Shown piece by piece: positions 32,143 through 42,790 of a stretch of 64,000 bases of DNA. The notes beneath the pieces are model-generated. The model did not search any database. It was not told the DNA's origin and worked only from the letters and a program-made list of their open reading frames with translations. Made by a program: the position numbers and the translations under genes. Positions within the stretch are counted from its first letter, which is position 1. Every line of letters begins with the position of its first letter. This stretch comes from Liopterus haemorrhoidalis (lineage: Eukaryota > Arthropoda > Insecta > Coleoptera > Dytiscidae): NCBI GenBank assembly GCA_963971575.1, contig OZ020613.1:45812739-45876738 (forward strand). Reading direction: 5' to 3'.

Positions 32143-32890
32143 CTTAAATATTGTTGCACATGCATAATGCTATTATAATAATTGCATATTTGCCAACTTA
32201 GCAATATTATCGCAGGTATTTCAACACGTCCGCACTCTACGAAGGTTCAAACGCTGAATGAAAAATAGGGTCTAAATTAATATTATATATAAATAAACCA
32301 TATGTATTGATGTAATTTACTTTCTAATTAATGTTCTTTATTAAATTGTTTACAAAATACTTCAAAATGAATTAAATATTACATGAATAAGTTAAATTAA
32401 TTTACGGATTTTAGAAATATTATCCAATAAACACGGCTTCTATTTTTCAAATATTTTTTTATTATTTCGAAGTTGGGAACACTTTCCTTATCATCTTTAG
32501 CACATTTGACACAGACTCAAATGTCCCATGTAAGTTAATAAATGCACCATTTAAACTTATGTTTTGCTACAAATGAAGAAGAAAGTTTATTATTGATTTT
32601 AGAATTTTGTTTCTATTTATTGAAGGGAATTCCTACTGTTCAGATGTTTCTAAAGAAGCTTTTAACATTAAACTTTTCATTTTCCCTGTCTCACAAGTGC
32701 AAGAAAATCGTTTAATGTTGTGTAAACTATTGTTAATATAATTAAAATCCCTTGTTATTTCATGTGAGTGTTCCGTAAGTGTGTTAGTTTGCAAATATTT
32801 GACAGTTTTCTTGTGTAGAATAAATTACCAGTTCTTTTAAGTTCAAAGTATAATATTTTATTTTCTGTGAGTATAACCTGGCACCAATAC
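32143..32890. other. No feature recognised
   Basis: AT-rich spacer; contains GTTGGGAACACT and an inverted 16-mer shared with 27147-27220 (see findings). Confidence 0.5.
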
Positions 32891-33150
32891 TATTGAGAAC
32901 TGACACGCTCGGATACGCAGTCTGGTGGTCAAATATTGTACTACGCGACTGTAGTACTGTTTGAAATTATTACATATGTTCTGGTGTTGATTTCTTGTTA
33001 GAACGTCGATAGATACATTTTCATAAAATAAAAATGCACTGTGCTTAAATTAACCTGTTCCCTGTTAGCATATTGACAGCTGAATACTAGACAATTCAGC
33101 CATTTTGCCATGAATTACAGCGCCGCCAACGGTAATGTCACTTCTCAATA
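32891..33150. mobile_element. 260-bp TA-flanked MITE, copy 2
   Basis: Same TIRs and exactly the same length as 5162-5421; by eye the two differ at a modest number of positions (for example TACCACGCG versus TACTACGCG). Same orientation. Confidence 0.9.
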
Positions 33151-33435
33151 ACTTCTGAAAATATTCATTTACAAACAGCAAATTTTATCATAAAATGGAT
33201 GCACATATATTTGTACACTTTTTTAATACTTAGTTATAATTCAAATATACTGTATACAGCAAGAAAACGTAAATTTGACAAAAAAATGTTTATAAACCAG
33301 CACTGTTTACATACGTTGACAGATGACTATCCTTTCTCGTGTCAAAAGTTCACAAAGACGATAGTGGCGCCGTTTCGGTAATTTTAGTCGCGAATATATT
33401 TCGTAATAAAAATATATGTATTGCAACGAGTATAT

Positions 33436-34133
33436 ATAACATAGAGATTGAACACAGGCAATTTGTTATGAAGCCAACACTTCTAGCGGGTTACGGGAGT
33501 TAACCCCTTTCAGTTGCTTACTTCAATATTTTGTCGGTAAGATTTACAAGTAAAAATATATTATTTTTAATAATGTAAGCTGCAAATTTTAATTTGAATA
33601 AAATAAATGTCATAAATAGTATTAAATTAACCTGAATCTGTTGGCATATTTTTCTTATAACTTGTACGTTTTTATATTACATACATTTAAAAAATATATA
33701 TTACAATGCTCGATACTTTCTAAACTTAAAACAGACAGATATTATATAATTTATTTTATGATAACTTAAAATTTATCTGACGAATTGATCTGTCAAAATA
33801 AATCTGCACTTGCGTTTGACGGTAATAAACCGGTCGAAATAACATTAAATTTATTTTAGATTTAGTTATGCTGATTATTTTATTCCTATTAAAATTTGAC
33901 AGTATTAAAAAAATACATATTTTTACTTGCAAATCTAGACGGCAAAATATTGAAGTAAATTTTATTTTATTTTATTTTGTTCGGAACACAAACAGGACAG
34001 GCCCAGCGCAGTGTTCACTACTGCATATAACCCGCAATAACCCGCACTTCATAAAGGGGCAACCTCTCGTCATCCTACCTACGGAGATGTTGGCTGCATA
34101 ACAAGTTGCCCGCGTATTGTCTCTATATTATAT
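33436..34133. mobile_element. TIR element containing a LINE 3' end
   Basis: Left end ATAACATAGAGATTGAACAC through TTTGTTATGAAGCCAACA; the right-end complement ATAATATAGAGACAATACGC through CTTGTTATGCAGCCAACA aligns over about 47 bp at roughly three-quarters identity. At 33961-34030 a (TTTTA)n tail and GGAACACAAACAGGACAGGC match the LINE 3' end at 53252-53330. A related TIR pair is at about 41356-42306. Confidence 0.5.
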
Positions 34134-34309
34134 GACTTCAATGGAATTTATCTATATTTACGGAACCGTGTCAACCGGTGAATATGTTATAAAATGTAAA
34201 AAAAAAAAACTGGTCCCACTTATTTTTCACTGTATTTTTACGTGTGGCTCAAAGTGTTATATATACCTTTTTCAAGAGTACTCGTTTGTAAGTATTGAGA
34301 GATGATCAC

Positions 34310-34577
34310 TGCGAAAATGCTTTCACACTGCCCACATTTATGGTTTCTCTCCAAAATATACTCGCTTATGTATCATGAAACCTGAATATTCAGAAAATGC
34401 CTTATTACACTGTTTATATTTAAAAGGTTTTTCTCCAGAATGTAATCGCTTGTGACTGGTGAGAGTCGATGATTCTGAAAATGCTTTATCATATTAATCA
34501 CATTTATATCGCTTTTATCCAGAATGTGTTCGTTTGTGAGAAAGGAGATTTAATAAATCTGAAAATTCGTTATCATA
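34310..34577 (-). pseudogene. Decayed fingers downstream of gene C stop
   Basis: The frame of gene C continues past its stop: YDNEFSDLLNLLSHKRTHSG, stop, KRYKCD, stop, YDKAFSESSTLTSHKRLHSG, EKPFKYKQCNKAFSEYSGF and so on to GEKP then stop. Spacing of about 84 bp per finger is kept. Four stops replace expected Glu or Gln codons and some cysteines are lost. This is the former C-terminal part of the finger array. Confidence 0.85.
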
Positions 34578-35353
34578 CTACTCACATTTAAATGGTTTCT
34601 CTCCTAAATGTATTCGTTTATGTCTAATGAGACTTGAAGACATTGAAAACTTCTTATTACATAGTTCACAAGTAAAACGTTTCTCTCCTGAATGTACTAC
34701 TTGGTGTCTAAAGACAAGATAAGCGTGGGAAAATGCTTTATCACACTGATCACATTTGAATGGCTTTTCGCCAATATGAACTCGCTCGTGTTCAACAAGC
34801 ATTGAAGACACAGCAAATGATTTATTACACTGATCACATCTGAATGGCTTATCTTCAGAATGCAATCGTATGTGCTTCATGAAAACTGTCGAAGTCGAAA
34901 ATGCTTTATTACACCATTCACATTTGAATGGTTTCTCACCGGTATGAATTCGCTTGTGATAAACAAGCAGTGATGGAATTACAAATGATTTATTACACTG
35001 ATCACATTTGAATGGCTTCTCTTCAGAATGTAATAGTGCGTGTCTAGCGAGAACTGAAGAATTCGTAAATGCTTTATTACACTTTTCACATTTGAATGGT
35101 TTCTCTCCAGTATGAATTCGCTTGTGATAAACAAGCAGTGACGGCACTACAAATGATTTATCGCACTTATCACATTTGAATCGTTTCCTTTCAGAATGTA
35201 ATCGTGTGTGTCTAATGAGAACAGAAGCAGTCGAAAATGTTTTATCACATTGATCACATTTGAAAAGTTTCTCGCCGGTATGAACTCGCTTTTGTTCAAC
35301 AAGCTGTTTAGAAGCACAGCTCTCATCTGGATTACTGGTAGATGTTCCTCCAG
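34578..35353 (-). CDS. C2H2 zinc-finger exon, gene C (last exon)
   Basis: Terminal exon, acceptor TTTGCAG followed by CT GGA GGA (phase 1). After a short linker (GTSTSNPDESCASKQLVEQK) and half a finger, eight C2H2 fingers follow: CDQCDKTFSTASVLIRHTRL-H, CDKCDKSFVVPSLLVYHKRI-H, CEKCNKAFTNSSVLARHALL-H, CDQCNKSFVIPSLLVYHKRI-H, CEWCNKAFSTSTVFMKHIRL-H, CDQCNKSFAVSSMLVEHERV-H, CDQCDKAFSHAYLVFRHQVV-H and CELCNKKFSMSSSLIRHKRI-H. It stops in the ninth at GEKPFKCE then TAG, where Gln is expected. Fingers 2 and 4 are near duplicates, a sign of internal finger duplication. Predicted nuclear DNA-binding protein. The loss of C-terminal fingers may change or abolish its specificity. Upstream exons: 35842-36000, 36975-37106 and 39247-39396. 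Confidence 0.88.
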
Positions 35354-35841
35354 CTGCAAACAAAATTATACTGATTAATGAGACTAAATATAAAAACAGT
35401 AATGCTTTGCAGCGCCGACGTTACGGTTTAGCGAAACAGATGCTCGCCTGTAATGCAAAATTTGGAAAGACGCCAAAATTTTGAACGCAAGTATAACATC
35501 CGTTTTTTAGTTTTATCACGAAATCGGCAAAAAGCCTTGCATGTAGCGGCAAATAGTCTAGTGCCAGCGCTCATGCTTCGCATAGCCTGATTAATTGGTT
35601 ATAAACATCCCAGAGTGTTTGAAGCTAGGGCTTTTAAGCGGAGCCCTGAGCAAGAACGCGGAGCAGTGTAGCAATGATGTTTTTCCTGGACCTGGAGCTA
35701 GACGACAGTACAGTTAATTTTGATTGGTCCACTGCCCAAATATTATTATTATTATTACTGTAAATGTACACAGTACATAAAAACTGAGAACAACGGTACT
35801 AAAAGCTTACAACTAACACAATATTAAATTTTTTGCCTGAC

Positions 35842-36000
35842 CTGTATCTTGTCCTGAAGTACTCTCCTCATATTTACCGCCATCTACACATTCAGGCTTG
35901 ATGTCAATCTCCTCATTGATGATAATATTAGTGTTGTAGTTATATTGGGACATATCGTCAGTAGATGATATGATATATGTCTTCCGAGAATCGCAGTCCT
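35842..36000 (-). CDS. Type-3 acidic exon, gene C
   Basis: 159-bp exon bounded by TATATTTCAG and GATACAG|GTCAG, phase 1 on both sides. Encodes DCDSRKTYIISSTDDMSQYN, then YNTNIIINEEIDIKPECVDG and GKYEESTSGQDTG. IDIKPE fits psi-K-x-E. Its sequence and both splice junctions match the type-3 exons of genes B and D. It joins the finger exon at 35353 in frame across an intron of about 490 bp. Confidence 0.8.
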
Positions 36001-36974
36001 CTGAAATATAAATACTCGTACTATTATTCTATCTTTGTTTTCAATGTCAACAATTTCTTCTGTCCACTATCAACATGGTAATATTCGAAATAAGGTTAGT
36101 TTTAAACCAATTATTGGACAATGTTTACAATATCCCCCTTCAAACTCTATACAGATGGCAGCACATAACGACTACACTAAATAATTCAAGAATTGTCAGT
36201 GGCTCTAAAATAATGGTTTCTGGAAGCGAGCTAACCATCTTCTAGTTTAATGACAAAACACTATCTTAGGTTAGGTTTGGTTAGCAAGTGTTTCGTTAGA
36301 AGAAGCCGAGCGAAGCGAGCTACCCATCTTCTAGTTTAATGACATAAATAAAAGTTCTGCACAGTCCCACCTGTTTAGAATCTCTGTATATTGAACAAAT
36401 GACGTGTGTGTGACGCATGCACAGTGTGCAGTGGGATGTTGTAAATCTACACCCAATTATTATTGTTGACAATAATAATTGTCATTTCTTTCGGGTCTTG
36501 GTAATTGCCAATAATACGTTCCAATTTGATTTTAATTTGAACCAAATCTGGTACTGTCTGTCTGTGCCAATAACTGTGTAAGTTCGTTTACGGATCTCGT
36601 TAACAAGCCCCTGAACGGTCTCCTATTCCTTTTTAATTTATCCATCACGTCTGGGGGTCACCAAAACTTATGTTGAGACACGACAACTACCCGTCACCGG
36701 CTCAACGCGACACGCAAAAATTAAAACTCAAAAAATTTAATAGGTATCCGTTTCAGGGATTAACACGCACAAAGAAATCACACTAATATTTACTGTCAAA
36801 AAACTATATTACATTCTCAATTATTATTTACTAATTATTATGTTATTTGTTGACAACGCTTATTCTTTTGTTTTTCTAAAGACGGAGTTACTACAATTAT
36901 AATGAAAATTCAGAATTTATGCTAAGAAAAGATTAATTAATAACTCAGCTACAGATAAAATTAAATCTACTGAC
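36001..36974. other. Intron of gene C, with a repeat fragment
   Basis: Between type-2 and type-3 exons. 36260-36330 has TTAGGTTAGGTTTGGTTAGC with AGAAGCCGAG, related to the centre of the 1671-2510 MITE family; CTTCTAGTTTAATGACA occurs twice (36239, 36331). No ORF. Confidence 0.5.
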
Positions 36975-37106
36975 CAGCGTTTGGGACAGTTGCACTCTCC
37001 AGTGCACTTTCAAATTTACTGGTATCCTTCGGTTCAGACTTGATGTAAAACTCCTCTATGATGGTGTTATTGTGATAAACGTCTCCTGCAGCTCCATCTC
37101 TGATTC
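36975..37106 (-). CDS. Type-2 acidic exon, gene C
   Basis: 132-bp exon, acceptor TTACAG, donor AACGCTG|GTCAG, phase 1 on both sides. Encodes RDGAAGDVYHNNTIIEEFYI, then KSEPKDTSKFESALESATVP. FYIKSEPKD replaces the family's IYIKSEPVD; the IKSE core is kept. Same length as in genes A and B. Confidence 0.78.
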
Positions 37107-37440
37107 CTGTAATAAACCCAGTACACGTAAATATAAACTAAATTTATAATGTAAAAATAAGGCCGGCGTGGCACAATCACCCAGTTCCGCGCGCTTTTTG
37201 AGGGCCTCGTAATAGAATTAGTAAATGCAGTAGAGTGAGCGCTCGCTTGTACATGGCCCAGCAAAAATGGCGTACAGTCAGTACTCACTTGCACAGGGCT
37301 CTTTAAAATTTGCGACTGTCTCTGTGTAAAGATATATATTAATTAGGACGTTCACTAATCAAACACTGTTAATTTTGAAATGTGTAATAACTTCTCGGAA
37401 TATTATGTCATAATAAAACAACTAAATATTCATATTTTTG

Positions 37441-37475
37441 AAGAGACCGGTTTCGACATGTCTTCTTCAGTATTT
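37441..37475 (-). ncRNA. Hammerhead-like ribozyme motif, left pseudo-LTR
   Basis: Minus strand: CTGAAGA core, then AGACATGTC (stem II, GACA/TGTC with almost no loop), GAAA core, then CCGGTC with the expected cleavage after GTC. Stem III is the palindrome ACCGGT, too short for a stable monomer. Such minimal, dimer-forming hammerheads are established in Penelope-like pseudo-LTRs. Stem I pairing here is weak (one mismatch in the first five). Confidence 0.55.
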
Positions 37476-37727
37476 CTGAGGAAAAATGTGAACAAACAGA
37501 ATTTTTAATTTTACAACAATGTTCACAAATAAAATATTGTACAAAAAATTAACATATAAATGAATAATGTGTATAAAACTACTTACTCAAAACAATAATT
37601 TGTAAATATAATTATTTATGTTGTACATGCATTTAATATAAATAAATCTCATGGCATCTCATGTGGTATCGCAGTTAAAGTAAGTCAATTGTTATAATGC
37701 ATAAAACACTTAATTATTATATTAATA

Positions 37728-38603
37728 TGTTGATGACCTCATTTTAATAGTACCTAAAGAGTCAATTAATTCTATACTAGAAAACTTTAACAAATATGAT
37801 AATAATATTCAATTCACATGTGAAAAAGAAAAAATAAATCAAATTTCGTTTTTGAATATGACACTAGTCCATATGAACAATAATATTAAAGCTAAATGGT
37901 TCAAAAAAAGATTGCATCTGACAGAATCCTAAATTTTAACTCAGCACATATCACTTCACAGAAAATTAATACAGATTACAATTTAAAAGAAACAGCCCTT
38001 AAACTTACGGACCCAATTTTTAAAGATAAAATTATAAATAATATAAAAAGAATCCTATGTAATAATAATTTTCCGAAGATACTCATTAATAATATTATTA
38101 ATAATAATAGAATAAAAAGAACCAACATTGATATGAATACTAGATACTGCTCCTTAACTTATATACCCCATTTATCTCAAAAAATAAAAAATATACTAAA
38201 AAATAATAAAATAAAAATCAGTTACAAATATAACAAAACAGTCAAAACACTATTTTCTAAAATTAAAGAAAATGACCCTATTAATAAACAGAATGATGTT
38301 ATTTATCAACTTCAATGTAACGTGTGTGTGGTCACTTATACAGGACAAACATTGCAGTATATAGGAAAAATAATCAAACATCAATTAGACATAATAAATC
38401 AAAAAACATTACCTATTCCATTACATTGCCGAGATAATAATCATACTTTTAATTTTGAACATTTAAAAATATTAGATAAAGAGAGTAATTATTACAAAAG
38501 ATTGATCAAGGAAATGACATACATAAAACATAATAACAATAATATAAACATTCAACAAGACACAGAGAGTTTAAACAATTGCTACGATCATACTATCAAT
38601 TAG
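37728..38603 (+). pseudogene. Penelope RT C-terminus and GIY-YIG endonuclease
   Basis: Starts at the RT catalytic box YVDDLILIVPKES, followed by FNKYDNNIQFTCEKEKINQ and ISFLNMTL. A one-base slip in the A-run near 37902 moves the frame; 37896-38603 then reads IASDRILNFNSAHITSQKIN (Penelope thumb region) and, from about residue 135, the GIY-YIG domain: VIYQLQCNVCVVTYTGQTLQ, with CxxC and Y.GQT, then the catalytic-region KIIKHQLDI where Arg normally stands, PLHCRDNNHTFNFEHLKILD, and the terminal KEMTYIKH...DTESLNNC. The usual Y(I)GQT is YTGQT and the Arg is not seen, so nuclease activity is doubtful. Confidence 0.85.
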
Positions 38604-38970
38604 ATTAAAAATAATACCTATGCGCAAATATAAATGTATTTCTGACTATAGTGGGGTATTACAATAACCCTGATATTCAGTCATCACTTGGCACTGTCCG
38701 GGTAACATTATCAGCTGTATGATGTCCATAACCAATTTTATTTAATAATTAAGTGTTTTGTCCATTTTAACAATTGATTTACTTTAACTGTGATACCACA
38801 TGTCTTTTGCCATGAGATTTATTTATTTTAAATGCATGTACAACATAATTAATTATATTTACAAGTTATTGTTTTGAGTAAGTAGTTTTATACACATATT
38901 CATTTATATGTTAAGTTTTTACACAATATTTTATTTGTGAACATTTCTTTTTGTTCTCATTTTTCCTCAG

Positions 38971-39014
38971 AAATACTGAAGAAGACAATATATAATGTCG
39001 AAATCGGTCTATTC
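38971..39014 (+). ncRNA. Hammerhead-like ribozyme motif, right pseudo-LTR
   Basis: AAATA (stem I), CTGAAGA (38976-38982), stem II GACA 38984-38987 with TGTC 38996-38999 and loop ATATATAA, GAAA 39000-39003, then TCGGTC with predicted cleavage after C39009, and TATT (39010-39013) closing stem I. One extra A sits between the CUGAAGA core and stem II. Both core boxes are present in the right order. Confidence 0.6.
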
Positions 39015-39246
39015 AAGAATATGAATATTTAGTTGTTTTATTATGACCTAATATCCCGAAAAGTTATTACCCATTTCACATATTCCGAGGTCGAAAACAA
39101 AATACCAGAAGATTTAACTGTTAAGTTTGTTTAGCGATTTAAGTACTGTCACAATGCTGTGAATAATATTGTATTTGGGTAGGACTGCCAATAAAAACTT
39201 ATGAAGTATTAAGTGTCAATTAGTTGTACATGTGCTCGTTACAAAC

Positions 39247-39396
39247 CATTGTCCCATTCAGCCATGTGCTTTAATCCAGTTTTCTCTTCATACCCAGTAC
39301 ATTCAAATTCTCTCTTAATGGCAATTTCTTTTTTAATATCACTGTCTCTGGTATTGTCGGGATGCATATTGCAGAACTTATCATTCATATTCATTC
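39247..39396 (-). CDS. Type-1 start exon, gene C
   Basis: Acceptor TTGTTTTTAG, ATG at 39394 (a second in-frame Met two codons later), donor GACAATG|GTTTGT, phase 1 out. Encodes MNMNDKFCNMHPDNTRDSDI, then KKEIAIKREFECTGYEEKTG and LKHMAEWDNG. AIKRE corresponds to the YIKTE motif of the paralogs. EW[E/D]NG at the end is conserved in all four genes (gene A has KWANG). The promoter motif seen before A, B and D is not found here; a mariner lies about 140 bp upstream. Confidence 0.75.
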
Positions 39397-39538
39397 CTAA
39401 AAACAAAATGTACAAATTATACATAAAAAAAAGAACTATGGTCGTTCAATAAACCATGAAGGGAATAAAAAATAATCAATATTAAGTTTCAATCAGCACA
39501 CCATCCGAGAATAATTCATATTAAATAATATTTATATA

Positions 39539-40428
39539 TCAGGTCGTCAAGAATAAAATTTGTTGTTAATAATATTGCCAACTTTAAGAACTTATTATTT
39601 GACATTGGCTTAATATTTTACGTTTTGTTTTTGTTTTTTGTTTCAAAGTTACTCGCCTTTTTAAAGAAATCATTGTATGCTCTAAAAAATATCAAAAACT
39701 TTTTTAAAAAATTATTTTTTTTGAAAATGGAACGGTCGGAATTTCTGCACTATTATGAAGTATGAGTTCTTACGTGGAACTACGGCATCGCAGACCGCGC
39801 GAAACTATAATAGTATATTTGGCTCTAGCGTTACTACGCAGCAGACAATATCAAATTGGTTCGCCAAATTTCGTACAGGTAACTTTGACCTCAAAGGTAA
39901 GAATCAAAGATCAATAATGACGAACTAAAGGTCACCGTTGAATCTGACCCATCTCAACTGGACGAAATGATGCAAAAACTTAAAGAAAAACAGCCTAGAT
40001 TGGTCAACAGATCGACTTTTATTGAATGATACCGCTAGAGCACAAACTGCACAAATGACTGTGGCAAAACTACAGGAATTGGAGTTGGAACTTCTTCATC
40101 ATCCTCCATGCTCACCAGACCTATCCCCCACTGACTACCACTTCTTCCGCAATTTGGACAACTTTTTAATAGGAAAACAGTTTAATTCCGACAATGCTGT
40201 AAAACTGGCCTTCCAGGAATTCATTGACTCTCATCCGTCAGGGTTTTATACCACCGGCCTGGACAACCTGCCGCTTAAATGGCAAAAGTGTATAGACAAT
40301 ATGGGTGCATGCTTTAATGAATAAAATAATTCCTTATATTTGTTATAACCAACAACTTTGGTTAACAACAACCAAGTTATCAACCAACTTTGCATTTTTT
40401 TCGACAAATTTCATCCTTGACGACCTAA
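39539..40428 (+). mobile_element. mariner element, internally deleted, copy 2
   Basis: 890 bp flanked by TA (39537-39538, 40429-40430), TIR TCAGGTCGTCAAGAATAAAA. Same family as 18337-19184, opposite orientation. N-terminus MERSEF, shift, IMKYEFLRGTTASQTARNYN, then TTQQTISNWFAKFRTGNFDL. After a deletion, 40022-40324 gives AQTAQMTVAKLQELELELLH, the catalytic-Asp block HHPPCSPDLSPTDYHFFRNL and the C-terminus KWQKCIDNMGACFNE. The region with the first two catalytic Asp residues is lost or scrambled. Confidence 0.92.
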
Positions 40429-40430
40429 TA

Positions 40431-41105
40431 TTTTGTTTCTGTTGAACATGCTTAGCAACTATTTAAAATTTTCAAAATAAAACAGCGCAAATAAATGAAA
40501 AAACATTTATAAGATGTAGATATGGGCAGTTCAACAAAATAAGAGATCACCTCATCAACATTTATTTTTTATACTGTGGCACAAGAACCATAGTCTAATC
40601 ACGTGGTCCGCATGACGTCATCTCATGTGTTGGAGGCATTACAAACTGCTAGAGTCATATACAGCTATGTTAAATAGACGATTTTCACATTGGAATTATT
40701 TGGCACCTCTAATTATGTTGTTTTTTTATGTCGCATATTACGTAATTTCTAAGGTATATATTTAGTATATCAGTGAGAATTAATAAGTTGTAAAACGTAA
40801 AATAATACTTTAAAACACTTTACGGTTAAGGGATATTATAATTTAGGTTATTCTGAAAATAAAAAGGAATTGTCGATATGCTGTCTTATTGTTAAATTCT
40901 AGGTTGCTCATTAAATGGTGTAAAATACATCAATATTCTTGCGTCAACCATCAGACTTAATTATATTCTAAATGCAGCTAACCGTGCGAATTACTAAACA
41001 AACGGTCGAGACCTGGGATCTGCAGCAGTGTTGCCAGATATCGAAAAAGAAAAAATCGTACAAAAACTTCAAATTGATTGTATTTTCAAGAAAAAAAATC
41101 ATATA
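40431..41105. other. No gene; one orphan hAT end
   Basis: CAGTGTTGCCAGATATCG at 41025-41043 resembles a hAT terminus, but no partner is found. The rest is unassigned AT-rich sequence. Confidence 0.45.
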
Positions 41106-41835
41106 TATAAGCAGTTCACTTTTGTAAGAACAAACTAGATCTGGTTATTTTGGTTACCTTTATGGTGTGTTACTGACTTAAAATGTCAATTAAAAATATT
41201 CCTTACGCTCTAAAACCGACTTTAGGTTGATAAGGTTAAGATCATTATACTTAAGATATCATTTTTCATTATGACAAATGTCAAATCGATCGACATTTTA
41301 AAAAAGTGACATTTTTTGATACCAACATGACATGCAGCTTCAAACATTGTCGTCATATAATATAGACGCAGCACGCTCTATACCTTAGCATTGTTTGTTA
41401 TGAAGCCAAGACCCTGTAGGTTTGAGACGAAAGGGGATTTGCCCCCAGGAGCCTAACAAGTTGCCTAACTTATATTTATTTGGTAAATTACCGCTAGGAG
41501 CAATCGTCATCATAACTGTTCTTTGATCGCCATTTTGTTTTCTACTATTGTTTTGTTGTTCGTTAGCGTTATTTTGTAAAATGATATTTATTGAAGATAA
41601 ATATTTTGTTTAAATGTATGTAATTTAAAAACCTATATATTTGGCTAATTGCCTAAGTATCAAAGACTATAAACGTGAAATAAAAAATAACTTTTTTTCA
41701 TAATTATCTTAAAAATATACTAATAAATTAAGGTTAATTTAATATTATTTATGAAATTTATTTTATTAAAATTTGCAATTTACTGTTTTAAAAAACATAT
41801 TTTTACTTTCAATTCTTATCAGCAAAACATGGATG

Positions 41836-42169
41836 TTATAGTGCGTTCAAAGGTGAGTTTGCATGACAGGGCATATGGAGTAGTTTTTTTTCATACTCTC
41901 TAATGGGTTTACACAATGACACTATCCTTTTCTTGCTTGTCGAAGTTGCCAGCTCTAAAACGCGCTGATCTGTGAAGACGCAGTATTCTACAAATGGCCA
42001 TTTGTTTTTGTTGAGTGTTATTTTGAGTTTTATAAGAATTGATTTTTGTAAATCATACGAGTTTTTCATATTATAATAATTGACACATTTGACACTTTTA
42101 CAACATTTGGCAACACCGCTCCCATTTTCCATAAGAGCTATACTGCAAACTCACCTTCAAACGTACTAT
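41836..42169. mobile_element. Small MITE nested in the 1,854-bp element
   Basis: TATAGTGCGTTCAAAGGTGA (41836) and the complement of TCACCTTCAAACGTACTATA (ending 42169) form a 27-bp TIR with two or three mismatches. The 98-codon minus frame across it starts in one TIR and ends in the other and is probably non-coding. Confidence 0.65.
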
Positions 42170-42571
42170 AGCAATGAGGTTTTACGACGTATGGTTTATA
42201 TGACGTCATTGGATGTTAGAAACACGCACAACTCCTCGGTGCATTTTCCCGTTCCCCGCCTAAGAGGGTGTTGGCTTCACAACACGCCGTCCTCGTTCAG
42301 TCTCTATAGGGGAAAAATTTTAAGATCGTAGCGCCACGCGGATTTTTTTGAAACCATTCTAAATCAGATACCACTTGACATTTACTAGTAAATAATAGCG
42401 AAAAGTGTATCAAAAAACGAAAAAAAAATAAATAATTGTATACGATTTTCTGATTTTGTTTTAAAATTTTATAATCAAGTAAGTATACACACGTACTGTG
42501 AGGACATTTTTTTTAAGTGACATTACTTGTAAACATCTTAAATACTACATTTTGTAATCTAGTTTTAAGTT

Positions 42572-42790
42572 ATGGCGGCACAGTTTTCCATTGTCGATTA
42601 TTTTAATTATATTGGGGGTTTAAATAATAATTCCCGTGTTGTTTACGAAGGGGTAGAAATCTACAATGCTGGGCATATAATATTATGTGGGGTCACTGAG
42701 AAAAACAGAGAGTTCATAAAGATTTATACAGACTTGTGCATTAGAATCAAACCCATACACAATAACAGGAATTTTCAAGATATGCGATAA
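42572..42790 (+). CDS. Hypothetical 72-residue ORF
   Basis: MAAQFSIVDYFNYIGGLNNN, SRVVYEGVEIYNAGHIILCG, VTEKNREFIKIYTDLC. The codons look protein-like (hydrophobic/aromatic pattern, no low complexity). The YF.Y..G....VV..G...Y.AGHI..CG pattern vaguely recalls the N-terminal part of repeated SWIM-finger proteins of insects, from memory and unverified. It lies inside the 1,854-bp element and may be its surviving coding exon. Confidence 0.35.
   Translation: MAAQFSIVDYFNYIGGLNNNSRVVYEGVEIYNAGHIILCGVTEKNREFIKIYTDLCIRIKPIHNNRNFQDMR

Larger units (their letters stand above)
37377..39085 (+). mobile_element. Penelope-like element with inverted terminal repeats
   Basis: An inverted pair of about 340 bp (37380-37735 and 38740-39085) brackets an RT C-terminus plus GIY-YIG nuclease. 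Matching pieces include AAAACAACTAAATATTCATA, CTTCTTCAGTATTTCTGAGG and ATTGTTAAAATGG-type AT stretches. Inverted or direct pseudo-LTRs are known for Penelope-like elements. The left repeat ends right at the RT active site, so the coding region is 5' truncated. It lies in intron 1 of gene C, opposite strand. Confidence 0.82.

Noticed and set aside
31526..32178. Plus-strand frames of 89 and 128 codons
   Set aside because: Antisense of the LINE ORF1.
41836..42132. 98-codon minus-strand ORF (starts MENGSGVAKCC)
   Set aside because: It runs from one inverted end to the other of a small MITE and has no recognisable domain.
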